A DNA stretch of 30,271 nt from Porphyromonadaceae bacterium UBA7048 (GTDB lineage Bacteria; Bacteroidota; Bacteroidia; Bacteroidales; Muribaculaceae). The notes under the pieces are model-generated. The model made no database searches and was not told the origin of the DNA. It saw only the letters and a list, made by a program, of their open reading frames with translations. The DNA lies in contig DLAL01000086.1 in assembly GCA_002493945.1 (NCBI GenBank), positions 1 through 30,271 on the forward strand, in the 5' to 3' direction. Positions 1 to 7,564 of the stretch are shown here, in pieces. The translations under genes were made by a program, and so were the position numbers. Within the stretch, counting starts at the first letter, position 1. Each line of letters starts with the position of its first letter.

Positions 1-229
1 CTCCTGTCTAAAAAAAATTGACAGGAGAACAGGAGAAACAGGAGTTATCCTTACTGAACTACTGTACTCCTGTCTAAAAAAAATTGACAGTAGAACAGGA
101 GAAACAGGAGTATTCCTACTGAACTACTGTTTTCCTGTCTAAAAAGAATTGACAGGAGAACAGGAGGGACAGGAGCTATACTTACTGAACTACTGTACTC
201 CTGTCTAAAAAAATTGACAGGAGGGAGGG
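1..229. repeat. 66-bp tandem repeat array with nested hairpins (about 3.5 units)
   Basis: Units lie at 1-66, 67-131 and 132-197, with a partial fourth from 198 to about 223. Each unit starts with the arm CTCCTGTC (TTCCTGTC in unit 3), then an 10-11 nt A-rich loop, then GACAGGAG. Two more copies of ACAGGAG follow at 8- and 9-bp steps, then a spacer ending in ACTGAACTACTGT. In unit 1 the ACAGGAG copies are at 21-27, 29-35 and 38-44. Differences between units are a few point changes and one indel. The array starts at the window edge, so its true length is unknown, and it stops about 7 bp from the stop codon of the minus-strand SGNH hydrolase gene. There is no coding sequence in it. It may be a VNTR, an interspersed intergenic repeat, or a 3'-end structure for the flanking transcript. 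Confidence 0.9.
198..223. other. Hairpin just downstream of the last gene of the dcw unit
   Basis: CTCCTGTC (198-205) and GACAGGAG (216-223) form a perfect 8-bp stem around an A-rich 10-nt loop. On the minus-strand transcript it begins 7 nt after the SGNH hydrolase stop codon, and the loop is U-rich. No U-run follows the stem in either direction, so it is not a standard intrinsic terminator. It could still shape or protect the 3' end of the long division-gene mRNA. Confidence 0.45.
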
Positions 230-230
230 T

Positions 231-1361
231 TCAGCGGCGGCGCGCTTTCGAAGCTTCGAAGAGCGGCTTCACCACGGGCATGACTTTCTCGATGTAGTAC
301 TTGTAGCCCAGATCTGTGAGGTGCACGCCGTCGACGGTGCCGTCGTCCTCCACGCCGTCGAGGTTGACCGAGTCGATGTAATAGAGGTTGTCGGGACGCT
401 CGGCCTTGAGGCGCTCGTAGTTGCGGCGGAAGGCGGCGTTCTTGGCCGGCAGATAGTTGCCCCAGAAGGAGTCATAGCGTGCGTAGGGGTAGATGGGCCC
501 CTCGATCATCACTATGGGTACGTCGGGACGCGCCTGACGGATGATGTTCACGAAGTCGTAGGTCAGCGAGTCGCACATGGCCTCGGTGCAGTTGGGGACG
601 GGGTCGAGGAAGATGAGGTCCACGTCGGGGACCGACGCTATGGCGCGTGCCATGCAGAAGTCCATCTTGCCCTGACCGCTGAATCCGAGGTTTATGACCT
701 CTGCATTGAGCAGGCGCGACATCTGCGCCGTGGTGGCCATGCCCGTGCGCGAGGCGCAGCCGCCCTGCATGATGCTGGTGCCGTAGCAGAGCACGCGGTG
801 GCGTCCGTCGATGATGTCGGGGCGTCCGGATGTGACGGAGGCTCCGGAGTCGACCTTCACCTCGAAGTCGAGAACGCCGTCGTAGAGGGGGAAGTATATC
901 ATGTACTCCCGTGTCAGGGTGGTGTCGAGATTGTTGACGTACACGGTCTCGACGAGCTTCTCCTCGGCATTGTTGATGGCAGGACGGTTGGTGTTGACGT
1001 GCCGCCACACCGAGTCGCCCTCGAAGATGTAGAGGTCGGTGCCCTTGATGCCTGTGTCGGCCATGTGGAGCATGTGGCAGTTGTTGAGCAGCTTGTACCG
1101 GGCGCCGATGCGCGAGGAGTTGGTGGCGAAGCGCACGGCTATGCCTGCCGATTCCTGCTGGCGGTCCCACAGGCCGGTGCGGACGCTGTCGCGCAGGTAG
1201 GCCGGAAGGCGTGAATAGTCGCGCTCGGTGTCGTCGAAGCCTTTGTTGATGACGCGGAGGTCGCGGGCGTTGACATAGCGCCAGGGTTTCGCCGGGGCTT
1301 CGTCGGCGAAGGCCGCCAGCGTGGCCACAAGGAGGATGACGGCGGTGAAGAGTCTTTTCAT
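231..1361 (-). CDS. Secreted GxDLY/SGNH-type hydrolase (esterase)
   Basis: 376 aa. Residues 1-19 form a signal peptide (Lys-Arg, hydrophobic core, small residues before Asp20), so the enzyme probably works in the periplasm or at the outer surface. GTDLY at 107-111 is the signature of the N-terminal domain often paired with SGNH esterases (Pfam GxDLY). The C-terminal half has the SGNH blocks: GTSIMQGG at 194-201 with the nucleophile candidate Ser196, NLGFSGQG at 224-231, DPVPNC at 253-258 in the block III place, and the DGVH catalytic pair Asp344/His347. Related enzymes remove acyl groups from glycans; the substrate here cannot be read from sequence. Its ATG lies 11 bp after the sirtuin stop, making it the apparent last gene of the division unit. 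A role in deacetylating peptidoglycan or another envelope glycan is inference from context only. Confidence 0.85.
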   Translation of the reverse strand: MKRLFTAVILLVATLAAFADEAPAKPWRYVNARDLRVINKGFDDTERDYSRLPAYLRDSVRTGLWDRQQESAGIAVRFATNSSRIGARYKLLNNCHMLHMADTGIKGTDLYIFEGDSVWRHVNTNRPAINNAEEKLVETVYVNNLDTTLTREYMIYFPLYDGVLDFEVKVDSGASVTSGRPDIIDGRHRVLCYGTSIMQGGCASRTGMATTAQMSRLLNAEVINLGFSGQGKMDFCMARAIASVPDVDLIFLDPVPNCTEAMCDSLTYDFVNIIRQARPDVPIVMIEGPIYPYARYDSFWGNYLPAKNAAFRRNYERLKAERPDNLYYIDSVNLDGVEDDGTVDGVHLTDLGYKYYIEKVMPVVKPLFEASKARRR

Positions 1362-1372
1362 GGTAGGGATTT

Positions 1373-2068
1373 TTATTCCTTGAGGAGGATGCGCGCGAGT
1401 TCGGCCATGCCTTCGGTGGCTGTGGCGCGGATGACGGTGACGCCATCGGGCACCCTTGACGGATGCGGGTCGATATAGTAGATGGGCGTGCCCTTGCGGA
1501 CGTACTGCACCAGCGCTGCGGCCGGGTATACGGCCAGGCTCGTGCCGATGATGACGAATATGTCGGCTTCGGCGGCTATCTCCGTGGCCGGCTCGAACAT
1601 GGGCACGGCCTCCTGGAAGAAGACGATGTGCGGACGCATGTGGTGGCCTTCGACCACAGTGTCGACCGACGAGGTGTCGTCATAGTCCCTGAAGGGACGT
1701 ATGAAGCCGGGGTCGTCGACGGCGCGCATCTTCATGAGCTCGCCGTGGAGGTGGAGCACCTTCGTCGAGCCTGCGCGCTCGTGGAGGTCGTCGACGTTCT
1801 GCGTGATGACGTAGACGTCGAAGTGCTCCTCGAGCTCGCGGAGTATCTCGTGGGCGCGGTTGGGGCGCACTGTGCCCAGGGCGTGGCGGCGCTCGTTGTA
1901 GAACCGGTGGATGAGCGCGGGGTTACGGGCGAATCCGTCGGCACTGGCCACATCCATCACGGGATACTGTTCCCAGAGACCTCCTGCGTCGCGGAAGGTC
2001 GATATGCCGCTTTCGGCGCTGATTCCGGCGCCGGTCGACACTACAAGACGGGGGTTTCTATTTGTCAT
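1373..2068 (-). CDS. cobB: Sir2-family NAD-dependent protein deacylase, cysteine-free
   Basis: 231 aa from the ATG at 2066-2068, which overlaps the last 11 bp of ftsZ; longer readings upstream only shadow ftsZ. NAD-binding motifs are clear: GAGISAESGI at 13-22, TQNVDDLH at 89-96, catalytic His108 in HGE, and GTSLAV at 175-180. Tyr57 and Arg60 make the YxxR pair that marks class III (SIRT5/CobB-type) sirtuins able to remove acidic acyl groups such as succinyl. Two oddities stand out. The protein contains no cysteine at all, so the usual four-cysteine zinc site is missing from the stretch 110-145. The conserved FGE is FQE (151-153). Some bacterial sirtuin subgroups are known to lack the zinc cysteines, so this need not be inactive. 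Translational coupling to ftsZ suggests shared expression with the divisome; the targets are unknown. Confidence 0.88.
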   Translation of the reverse strand: MTNRNPRLVVSTGAGISAESGISTFRDAGGLWEQYPVMDVASADGFARNPALIHRFYNERRHALGTVRPNRAHEILRELEEHFDVYVITQNVDDLHERAGSTKVLHLHGELMKMRAVDDPGFIRPFRDYDDTSSVDTVVEGHHMRPHIVFFQEAVPMFEPATEIAAEADIFVIIGTSLAVYPAAALVQYVRKGTPIYYIDPHPSRVPDGVTVIRATATEGMAELARILLKE

Positions 2069-3524
2069 CGGGAGAGAAGAATATCTGTTGGGGGTTGTTG
2101 CTGTTGTCGGGCATGCTCCAGGGCGAGGAGGGACGGTCGTTGGAAGCCGGCCGCTCCGTGCGCGAGGGCTGGGTGTAGGACTGAACGGGGCTCTGGGCCG
2201 GTCGTTCGGCAGCGGCGGCCTGCTGATGGTCGGCAGCCGGCTGACGGTGGTCGGCTGCCGCCGGGCGTCCCGAAGCCTTGCGCTTGTCGCGCTTGAAGGC
2301 CGGCGAGCTCTCCACCATGTTGATGGCTTCGTCGTCGTCGAGCTGTGCCGGAGAGAGGACGTAGTAGCTCTGGGTCTCCTGACGGCGTGTGAAGTCATCG
2401 ACCTTCTCCTTGCCGTAGGCGGCCGCTATGCGCTTGTCCACCGGGGTGTCGGCCGGAATGGCCTCGTTGCGCGAGCCTTCGATGATGTCGATGCGCGTGC
2501 CGTTGGTCTCGACCGACATGTTGAAGCCCGATGCGAGGATGGTGAACTTGATTTTGTTGCCGAGGGTGTCGTCGTAGCCCCATCCGAACTTGATGTGGAC
2601 GTGCTTGTTGATTTCCTCGACCAGACGGTTGGCTTCCTGAGCCTCGGCGACGCTGAACGAGGGCTGTATGTCGTGCGAGATGTAGAAGGCGAAGAGGAGC
2701 TCGCGCGCCGACATGATGTCGGTGTCGCACAGCAGCGGCGAGTGGAGGGCATTGCGTATGGCCTGCGACATGCGCTGGCCGCGCTCGCCTTCGCCGTATC
2801 CCACGGAGATGAGGGCTGTGCGGCCGTCGCGGAGACAGGTGTCGACGTCGCGCATATCTATGTTGATGTTCGCCAGGGTGGTGACCATGTCGGAGATGGT
2901 GCGTGCCGCCGTGGTGAGGATGTCGTCGGCCTTGGTGAATGCCTCGCTCCACTCCAGGTCGGGGTATATGGTGCCCAGACGGTCGTTGTTGATCATGAGC
3001 ATGGCGTCGACGTTCTCCTGCAGACGTGCTGCGCCGTCGATGGCGCTCGATATCTTGTTCATGCCCTCGAAGAAGAAGGGGATGGTGACGATGCCCACCG
3101 TGAGGATGCCTTTCTTCTTGGCCACACCTGCCACGACGGGCGCACCGCCGGTGCCTGTGCCGCCGCCCATACCTGCGGTGACGAAGACCATCTTGACGTT
3201 CGGCAGGAGTATTTTGTCAATCTCACCCACACTTTCCTGAGCGGCAGCCTCGCCGATTTCAGGCTTTCCTCCGGCACCGAAACCTCCGCAGGTCTTGGGA
3301 CCGAGCAGAATCTTGGTGGCCACGGGCATGGGCTCGAGGGCCTGCTTGTCGGTGTTCAGCACGACGAAGTCCACCCCTTTGACGCCCTGGTTGTGCATGT
3401 AGGCTACGGCATTGCAGCCGCCGCCGCCGACACCCATCGCTATGATGGTGGGAGCGTCGGGGACAATCGTGTCGGGAGAGTTATGGTATGTCTGGATGAG
3501 GTTGATATCTTCAGGATCTTCCAT
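2058..3524 (-). CDS. ftsZ: Cell division protein FtsZ (tubulin-like GTPase)
   Basis: 488 aa, longer than the usual 380-400. FtsZ polymerises at mid-cell with GTP and organises septal wall synthesis. The GTPase core is intact: nucleotide-binding GVGGGGCNAV at 31-40, the tubulin signature GGGTGTG at 120-126, and the T7 synergy loop NIDMRDV at 221-227. The core ends near residue 355. A tail follows with DDDEA at 397-401 and SPAFKRDKRK at 407-416, which resembles the conserved C-terminal peptide (PAFLRR type) that binds FtsA. Another ~70 residues rich in Ala, Gln, Pro and Ser come after it, ending PQQIFFSPDDK. The gene starts 41 bp after ftsA and overlaps the sirtuin gene by 11 bp. Confidence 0.98.
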   Translation of the reverse strand: MEDPEDINLIQTYHNSPDTIVPDAPTIIAMGVGGGGCNAVAYMHNQGVKGVDFVVLNTDKQALEPMPVATKILLGPKTCGGFGAGGKPEIGEAAAQESVGEIDKILLPNVKMVFVTAGMGGGTGTGGAPVVAGVAKKKGILTVGIVTIPFFFEGMNKISSAIDGAARLQENVDAMLMINNDRLGTIYPDLEWSEAFTKADDILTTAARTISDMVTTLANINIDMRDVDTCLRDGRTALISVGYGEGERGQRMSQAIRNALHSPLLCDTDIMSARELLFAFYISHDIQPSFSVAEAQEANRLVEEINKHVHIKFGWGYDDTLGNKIKFTILASGFNMSVETNGTRIDIIEGSRNEAIPADTPVDKRIAAAYGKEKVDDFTRRQETQSYYVLSPAQLDDDEAINMVESSPAFKRDKRKASGRPAAADHRQPAADHQQAAAAERPAQSPVQSYTQPSRTERPASNDRPSSPWSMPDNSNNPQQIFFSPDDK

Positions 3525-3565
3525 GTCTTCAGAGTTATCGGAGGTTAAACAAAGGAGAGTACAGA

Positions 3566-5209
3566 TTAGTTGTCGTCGTTGCCTGACGAGAATATGCGGA
3601 CGAATCCGTCGCGGATGGAGCTGAGGACGTTCTTGGTGCGCTGGTAGTGGTCGGGGTCGTCGAAGTCGGGGTCTTCGGCCGGGGAGTTGTCGTCGTCGTC
3701 GTCCTCCTCGTCCTCGCGGTAGTCCTCGTCTTCGTCGTATTTGTCGTCTTCCTCTTCGTCCTCGTCTTTGTGGCGGCGTCCGAAGCGGCCGAAGATGCCG
3801 CGGCGTCGGGCGCGCGGCTTCTCTTCCTCTTCTTCTTCGTCGCGGACGTCTTCGTCCTCGTCGTCCTGGAGGAGACGGTCGTCGTCCTCATCCATAGGGC
3901 GGCGCACCGACTGTCCTGTCCGAGCCACGTTCTCGCGTAAGCTGTCGCGCCTCGGGGCCGCCGGAGCGGCTGCCGCTGCCGGAGCCGCTTCTTCTTCGGA
4001 GTCGGACTCGGGTTCGGTCTGTGCCACGCTGTCGAGGGTCACCACTGGAGATTCGGCGAAGTCGGGGAGCTTGACCGATGTCAGGCAGTTGAGGAGGGTG
4101 GTGCGCGCTGTGGCCAGCAGAAGTGCCACGATGTCGATGTTGTCGGCATTGTTGCGTCCCGGGGTGCGGAATGTGATGTCCACGGGCATCTCTGCCAGGC
4201 GGACAGGGAGCTTGCACTGCGCTCCGAGCTGCACGGCGAATTCGGGGAGCTTGGAGCCTCCGCCGACGAGTACGACCTGCGACAGTTCCGACGCCGGGTA
4301 GCCTGACAGCTCTATCTGATTGAGGATGTTGGCGGCAATCTCGCCGGCGCGTGCGCGGACGTAGCCGTTCACTTCCTCGACGTTGGCGCTGCGCGGTGCG
4401 CCTGTGCTGCTGTCGGCCATGGTGCCGAGGGTGAGCTTGTAGTTCTCGGCAGCCTCTTCGGTGACGCCCATGCCTGATGTGAGGTCAAGGGTGATAAGTC
4501 GTGAGCCCATAGGGATGGTGCACAGGAAGGCCAGCGTGCCGTCCTTGTACACCGACACTGTGGTGGTCTCGGCTCCGAAGTCCACCAGGACGCATCCGAG
4601 CTCGCGCTCGTCGGAGGTGAGGACGAGGTCGGCTACGGCGGTGGGGCGGAGGATGTATGCTATGTTCTCGCGGGCGACGGTTTCGAACATCAGACGGTCA
4701 AGGTTCTGACGGGTCTCGCGTCCGCAGGTGATCATCATGAAGTCGCCGCGCAGATTGTCGCCGAATGTTCCGACGGCCTTGCGCACGGCCGCATTGTTGA
4801 CGTAGAACATCCGGGGTACCATTGCCTCGATGTTCTTGTCGCCCATGAAGTCGCGTGCGGCCTCGTAGCCCAGGCGCTGCACGTGGGTCTCCGTGATCTC
4901 GCACTCCTTGGGGAACTTGATTGATGCCGTGGCGGGCTGCGCCGAGCATGAGCGGCCGCCCAGGCTCAGTGTCATGGCTTTCACTTTGCGTCCTCCCAAA
5001 GATGGATTCTTCTCCAGCCGTCCTATGATTTCATTCACCATAAGCGATACTTCGCGTATGTTCTGGATACGACCGTAGCGCACGTTGTTGATGCCCGGTA
5101 TCTCCTCGACGGCCAGTACCGAGATGCGTCCGTCGGGGCCGACGGCAGCTACGCCTCCCTTTATCTTCGAGGATGCTATTTCGATTGCGACTATTGTTCT
5201 GGGTTCCAT
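3566..5209 (-). CDS. ftsA: Cell division protein FtsA with long acidic C-terminal extension
   Basis: 547 aa against about 420 in E. coli. FtsA is an actin-like ATPase that anchors FtsZ filaments to the inner membrane and signals to the septal synthases. Seen here: phosphate-1 region AIEIASSKIKGG at 8-19, phosphate-2 VDFGAETTTVSV at 209-220, and adenosine motif VLVGGGSKLPEF at 313-324. The actin-like core ends around residue 385. Residues 400-525 form a low-complexity region with long runs of Asp and Glu, broken by a basic patch RARRRGIFGRFGRRH at 466-480. The last helix, about 525-542 (NVLSSIRDGFVRIF), is amphipathic and fits the membrane-targeting helix found at the end of other FtsA proteins. 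It lies between ftsQ (36 bp) and ftsZ (41 bp). Confidence 0.97.
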   Translation of the reverse strand: MEPRTIVAIEIASSKIKGGVAAVGPDGRISVLAVEEIPGINNVRYGRIQNIREVSLMVNEIIGRLEKNPSLGGRKVKAMTLSLGGRSCSAQPATASIKFPKECEITETHVQRLGYEAARDFMGDKNIEAMVPRMFYVNNAAVRKAVGTFGDNLRGDFMMITCGRETRQNLDRLMFETVARENIAYILRPTAVADLVLTSDERELGCVLVDFGAETTTVSVYKDGTLAFLCTIPMGSRLITLDLTSGMGVTEEAAENYKLTLGTMADSSTGAPRSANVEEVNGYVRARAGEIAANILNQIELSGYPASELSQVVLVGGGSKLPEFAVQLGAQCKLPVRLAEMPVDITFRTPGRNNADNIDIVALLLATARTTLLNCLTSVKLPDFAESPVVTLDSVAQTEPESDSEEEAAPAAAAAPAAPRRDSLRENVARTGQSVRRPMDEDDDRLLQDDEDEDVRDEEEEEEKPRARRRGIFGRFGRRHKDEDEEEDDKYDEDEDYREDEEDDDDDNSPAEDPDFDDPDHYQRTKNVLSSIRDGFVRIFSSGNDDN

Positions 5210-5245
5210 TTTGGGTAGACTTTGATTATAAGGAAAGAGTATGAT

Positions 5246-6121
5246 TTAAAGGTTTGAATCTTCGGTATGTGCCGGCGGCTCTGCCAGGTCATCGGGCGAG
5301 GACGGCAATGTGGTCTCGTTGTCGTTGATGTCGAGGTCGCCCGACATTTCCTCTTCGGTGGGCAGTTCCACGGGTTTAATTTCTTTGACGCGGCGCGACG
5401 CCACGACCTGTCCGCGCCACTTCACGGCTATGGTGTCGTAGGTGCTCCAGCCCTTGACGGGCGCCACGTGGCGGTAGTACTCGCGCAGGAGGGCGAATTT
5501 CTCGGCCACGCGCGAGGTGTCGCCGAAGTTCACCACATGGCCCACGATGGTGGGTATGAGTATGATGTTGCCGTCGGCTTCCTGGGTCACCGTGGCCACG
5601 AAGGCGCAGGAGCGCCGGTGGGCGGCTATGTAGTCAAGCAGCGGCAGCAGTCTCTGCGCAGGCCGCACAGAGTCGAAGCGGCCCACGAGCACCGGCACGT
5701 CGATGTGGTAGCGGAGCTCGGCCGAGATGCGCTTGCCCGAGGAGTTGATGTAGTACGACGGCTTGCCGGGCTCGAACACACGCGCCACGGGCACCATAGG
5801 GGTGACGTTGATGTCCAGCGTGCCGTCCGACAGGATGGCCACGTTGGCGTCCTGGAGCTTGTCCGATGCCTTCAGACGGTTCTCGAGGCCGTGCAGGTCG
5901 AAGTCGTGCCGCGTGGCGTAGCGCAGGCTGTCGATGTTCAGTCCTGTCTCGATGAGCACGTCCTCCTGGTTGACGAAGCGCGAGTCGGGGTCAGTCAGCG
6001 TGATGGCCAGTCCCGAAAGGGTCTCGGCGCTCTTCATGCGGGCCGCAACGGTGAGGGCGACACACATATATGCCACCATCAGCACGGTAAGGACGCACAT
6101 GAATACTGATTTCCTGTTCAT
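5246..6121 (-). CDS. ftsQ: Cell division protein FtsQ (POTRA-containing membrane protein)
   Basis: 291 aa. A short cytoplasmic start is followed by one membrane segment at about 6-26, then a periplasmic part. Residues 35-110 have the size and position of the POTRA domain, and 110-245 those of the FtsQ beta domain that contacts FtsB/FtsL in well-studied bacteria. Sequence similarity to E. coli FtsQ is weak, as expected, so the call rests mainly on topology and on the slot between murC and ftsA. The last ~45 residues (from about 247) are acidic and Pro/Ser-rich, predicted disordered. Its ATG overlaps the murC stop in an ATGA arrangement (6118-6121), a sign of translational coupling. Confidence 0.9.
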   Translation of the reverse strand: MNRKSVFMCVLTVLMVAYMCVALTVAARMKSAETLSGLAITLTDPDSRFVNQEDVLIETGLNIDSLRYATRHDFDLHGLENRLKASDKLQDANVAILSDGTLDINVTPMVPVARVFEPGKPSYYINSSGKRISAELRYHIDVPVLVGRFDSVRPAQRLLPLLDYIAAHRRSCAFVATVTQEADGNIILIPTIVGHVVNFGDTSRVAEKFALLREYYRHVAPVKGWSTYDTIAVKWRGQVVASRRVKEIKPVELPTEEEMSGDLDINDNETTLPSSPDDLAEPPAHTEDSNL

Positions 6122-7506
6122 TTCTCGTCGGTTACTTCCGATACCAGTCGCGGAACCTCGAGACTGAGGTCTCCCGCGCCGAGTGTCAAAAGGACTTCAA
6201 ATTTACGATTTTTCATCGTATCGACAAAATCTTCTTTCGGAATCATCAATTTTGACGCACATTTTACTCTGTCGAAGATGATTTTCGACGTCACGCCGGG
6301 GATGGGCGCCTCGCGCGCCGGGTATATGTCGATGAGTATCACCTCGTCGGCCTGCGAGAGCGCCTCGGCGAACTGGGGCGCGAAGTCGCGTGTGCGCGTG
6401 TAGAGATGGGGCTGGAATGCCACGGTGAGCTTGCGCCGGGGATAGAGCGCGCGGACCGAGGCTATGCTGCTGCGCACCTCGTCGGGATGATGTGCATAGT
6501 CGTCGATGACGACGCGTCCGTCCGGGCCCTGCTCCTTCAGGTGGAACTCGAACCGGCGCTCCACGCCCTTGAAGCTGCTCATGGCGCGGCGTGCCGTCAC
6601 GTCGTCGAGCTGTCCGGCCAGATGCACGGCGCTGAGGGCGGAGACGGCGTTCAGTATGTTGATGTCCACGGGCACGCCCAGCTGAATGTCTGTCACAGTG
6701 CCGCCGGGATAGACGAAGTCGAAGGTGATGGTGCCGTCGGCGGTGCGCACGTTGGCTGCGTGGTAGTCGCCTTCGTCGCGGCCGAAGGTGAAGACCTTCA
6801 CACCTTCGGGCACGCGCGGCCTGAGCTTGAGGCCCGTGCGCATGAGCAGGAATCCGTCGGGGCGGATCAGTTCGGTGAAGTGTGCGAAGCTCTCCAGATA
6901 TGCCTCCTCGGTGCCGTATATGTCGAGGTGGTCGGGATCGGTGGCGTTCACCACGGCTATGTAGGGAGTGAGCTGATGGAAGGAGCGGTCGTACTCGTCG
7001 GCCTCGACGACGGTGAACTCCGAGCGGTCGCTCAGCAGCAGGTTGGTGTCGTAGGGCCGCAGGATGCCGCCGAGGAAGGCGTTGCAGCCGTCAGGTGTGA
7101 GCCTGAGGTAGTGGGCGCACATCGACGACGTGGTGGTCTTGCCGTGGGTGCCGGAGAAGCAGATGCTCTTGCTGTCGCGCGTGATGCTGCCCAGCACGGC
7201 GGCACGCTTGCGCACCTCGAAGCCATTGTCGCGGAAGAATGTCAGAGGCACGTTGGCGGCAGGTACGGCCGGGGTGTAGACCACCAGCGTGCCCTCGGGC
7301 GAACGGAATGGCAGTGGCACGGCGTCCATGCTGTCGTCGAAGCTGACTGCGGCGCCTTCGCTGATGAGTTCGTCGGTGAGGTGCGAGGGTGTGCGGTCGT
7401 ATCCGGCCACTTTGCGGCCGATGAACATGAAGTAGCGAGCAAGGGCGGCCATGCCTATGCCGCCTATGCCTACGAAGTATACTCGTGAGATGTCTTTGAT
7501 TTCCAT
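6118..7506 (-). CDS. murC: UDP-N-acetylmuramate--L-alanine ligase MurC
   Basis: 462 aa, normal length. It adds L-alanine to UDP-MurNAc with ATP, the first peptide step of peptidoglycan synthesis, in the cytoplasm. The N-terminal Rossmann-like domain opens with YFVGIGGIGMAAL (10-22), the form typical of MurC. The ATP-binding P-loop is GTHGKTTTS at 119-127, where His at the third position separates MurC from MurD and MurE. The central ligase motif EADEYDRSF and the C-terminal domain with ALGAGDLS-like wording (TLGAGDLS) are present. It follows murG by 58 bp, the widest gap in the cluster, and overlaps ftsQ by 4 bp. No ddl lies between murC and ftsQ, unlike the E. coli order. Confidence 0.98.
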   Translation of the reverse strand: MEIKDISRVYFVGIGGIGMAALARYFMFIGRKVAGYDRTPSHLTDELISEGAAVSFDDSMDAVPLPFRSPEGTLVVYTPAVPAANVPLTFFRDNGFEVRKRAAVLGSITRDSKSICFSGTHGKTTTSSMCAHYLRLTPDGCNAFLGGILRPYDTNLLLSDRSEFTVVEADEYDRSFHQLTPYIAVVNATDPDHLDIYGTEEAYLESFAHFTELIRPDGFLLMRTGLKLRPRVPEGVKVFTFGRDEGDYHAANVRTADGTITFDFVYPGGTVTDIQLGVPVDINILNAVSALSAVHLAGQLDDVTARRAMSSFKGVERRFEFHLKEQGPDGRVVIDDYAHHPDEVRSSIASVRALYPRRKLTVAFQPHLYTRTRDFAPQFAEALSQADEVILIDIYPAREAPIPGVTSKIIFDRVKCASKLMIPKEDFVDTMKNRKFEVLLTLGAGDLSLEVPRLVSEVTDEK

Positions 7507-7564
7507 GCAGAGTGGTGTGATTGTGACGGTGAGAATGTCGCGGCCTGCGACGGGCCGCTTTCTG

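Noticed and set aside
1..230. Direct repeats that might be a CRISPR array
   Set aside because: The whole 66-bp unit is repeated, including the part that would be the spacer, and the unit carries internal repeats. There are no variable spacers and no cas genes.
3660..3900. Simple-sequence GAC/GAG-type tract (read as GTC/CTC on the plus strand) as a possible microsatellite
   Set aside because: The tract is in frame and encodes the Asp/Glu-rich FtsA tail with mixed codons, so it is treated as part of ftsA and not as a separate repeat element.
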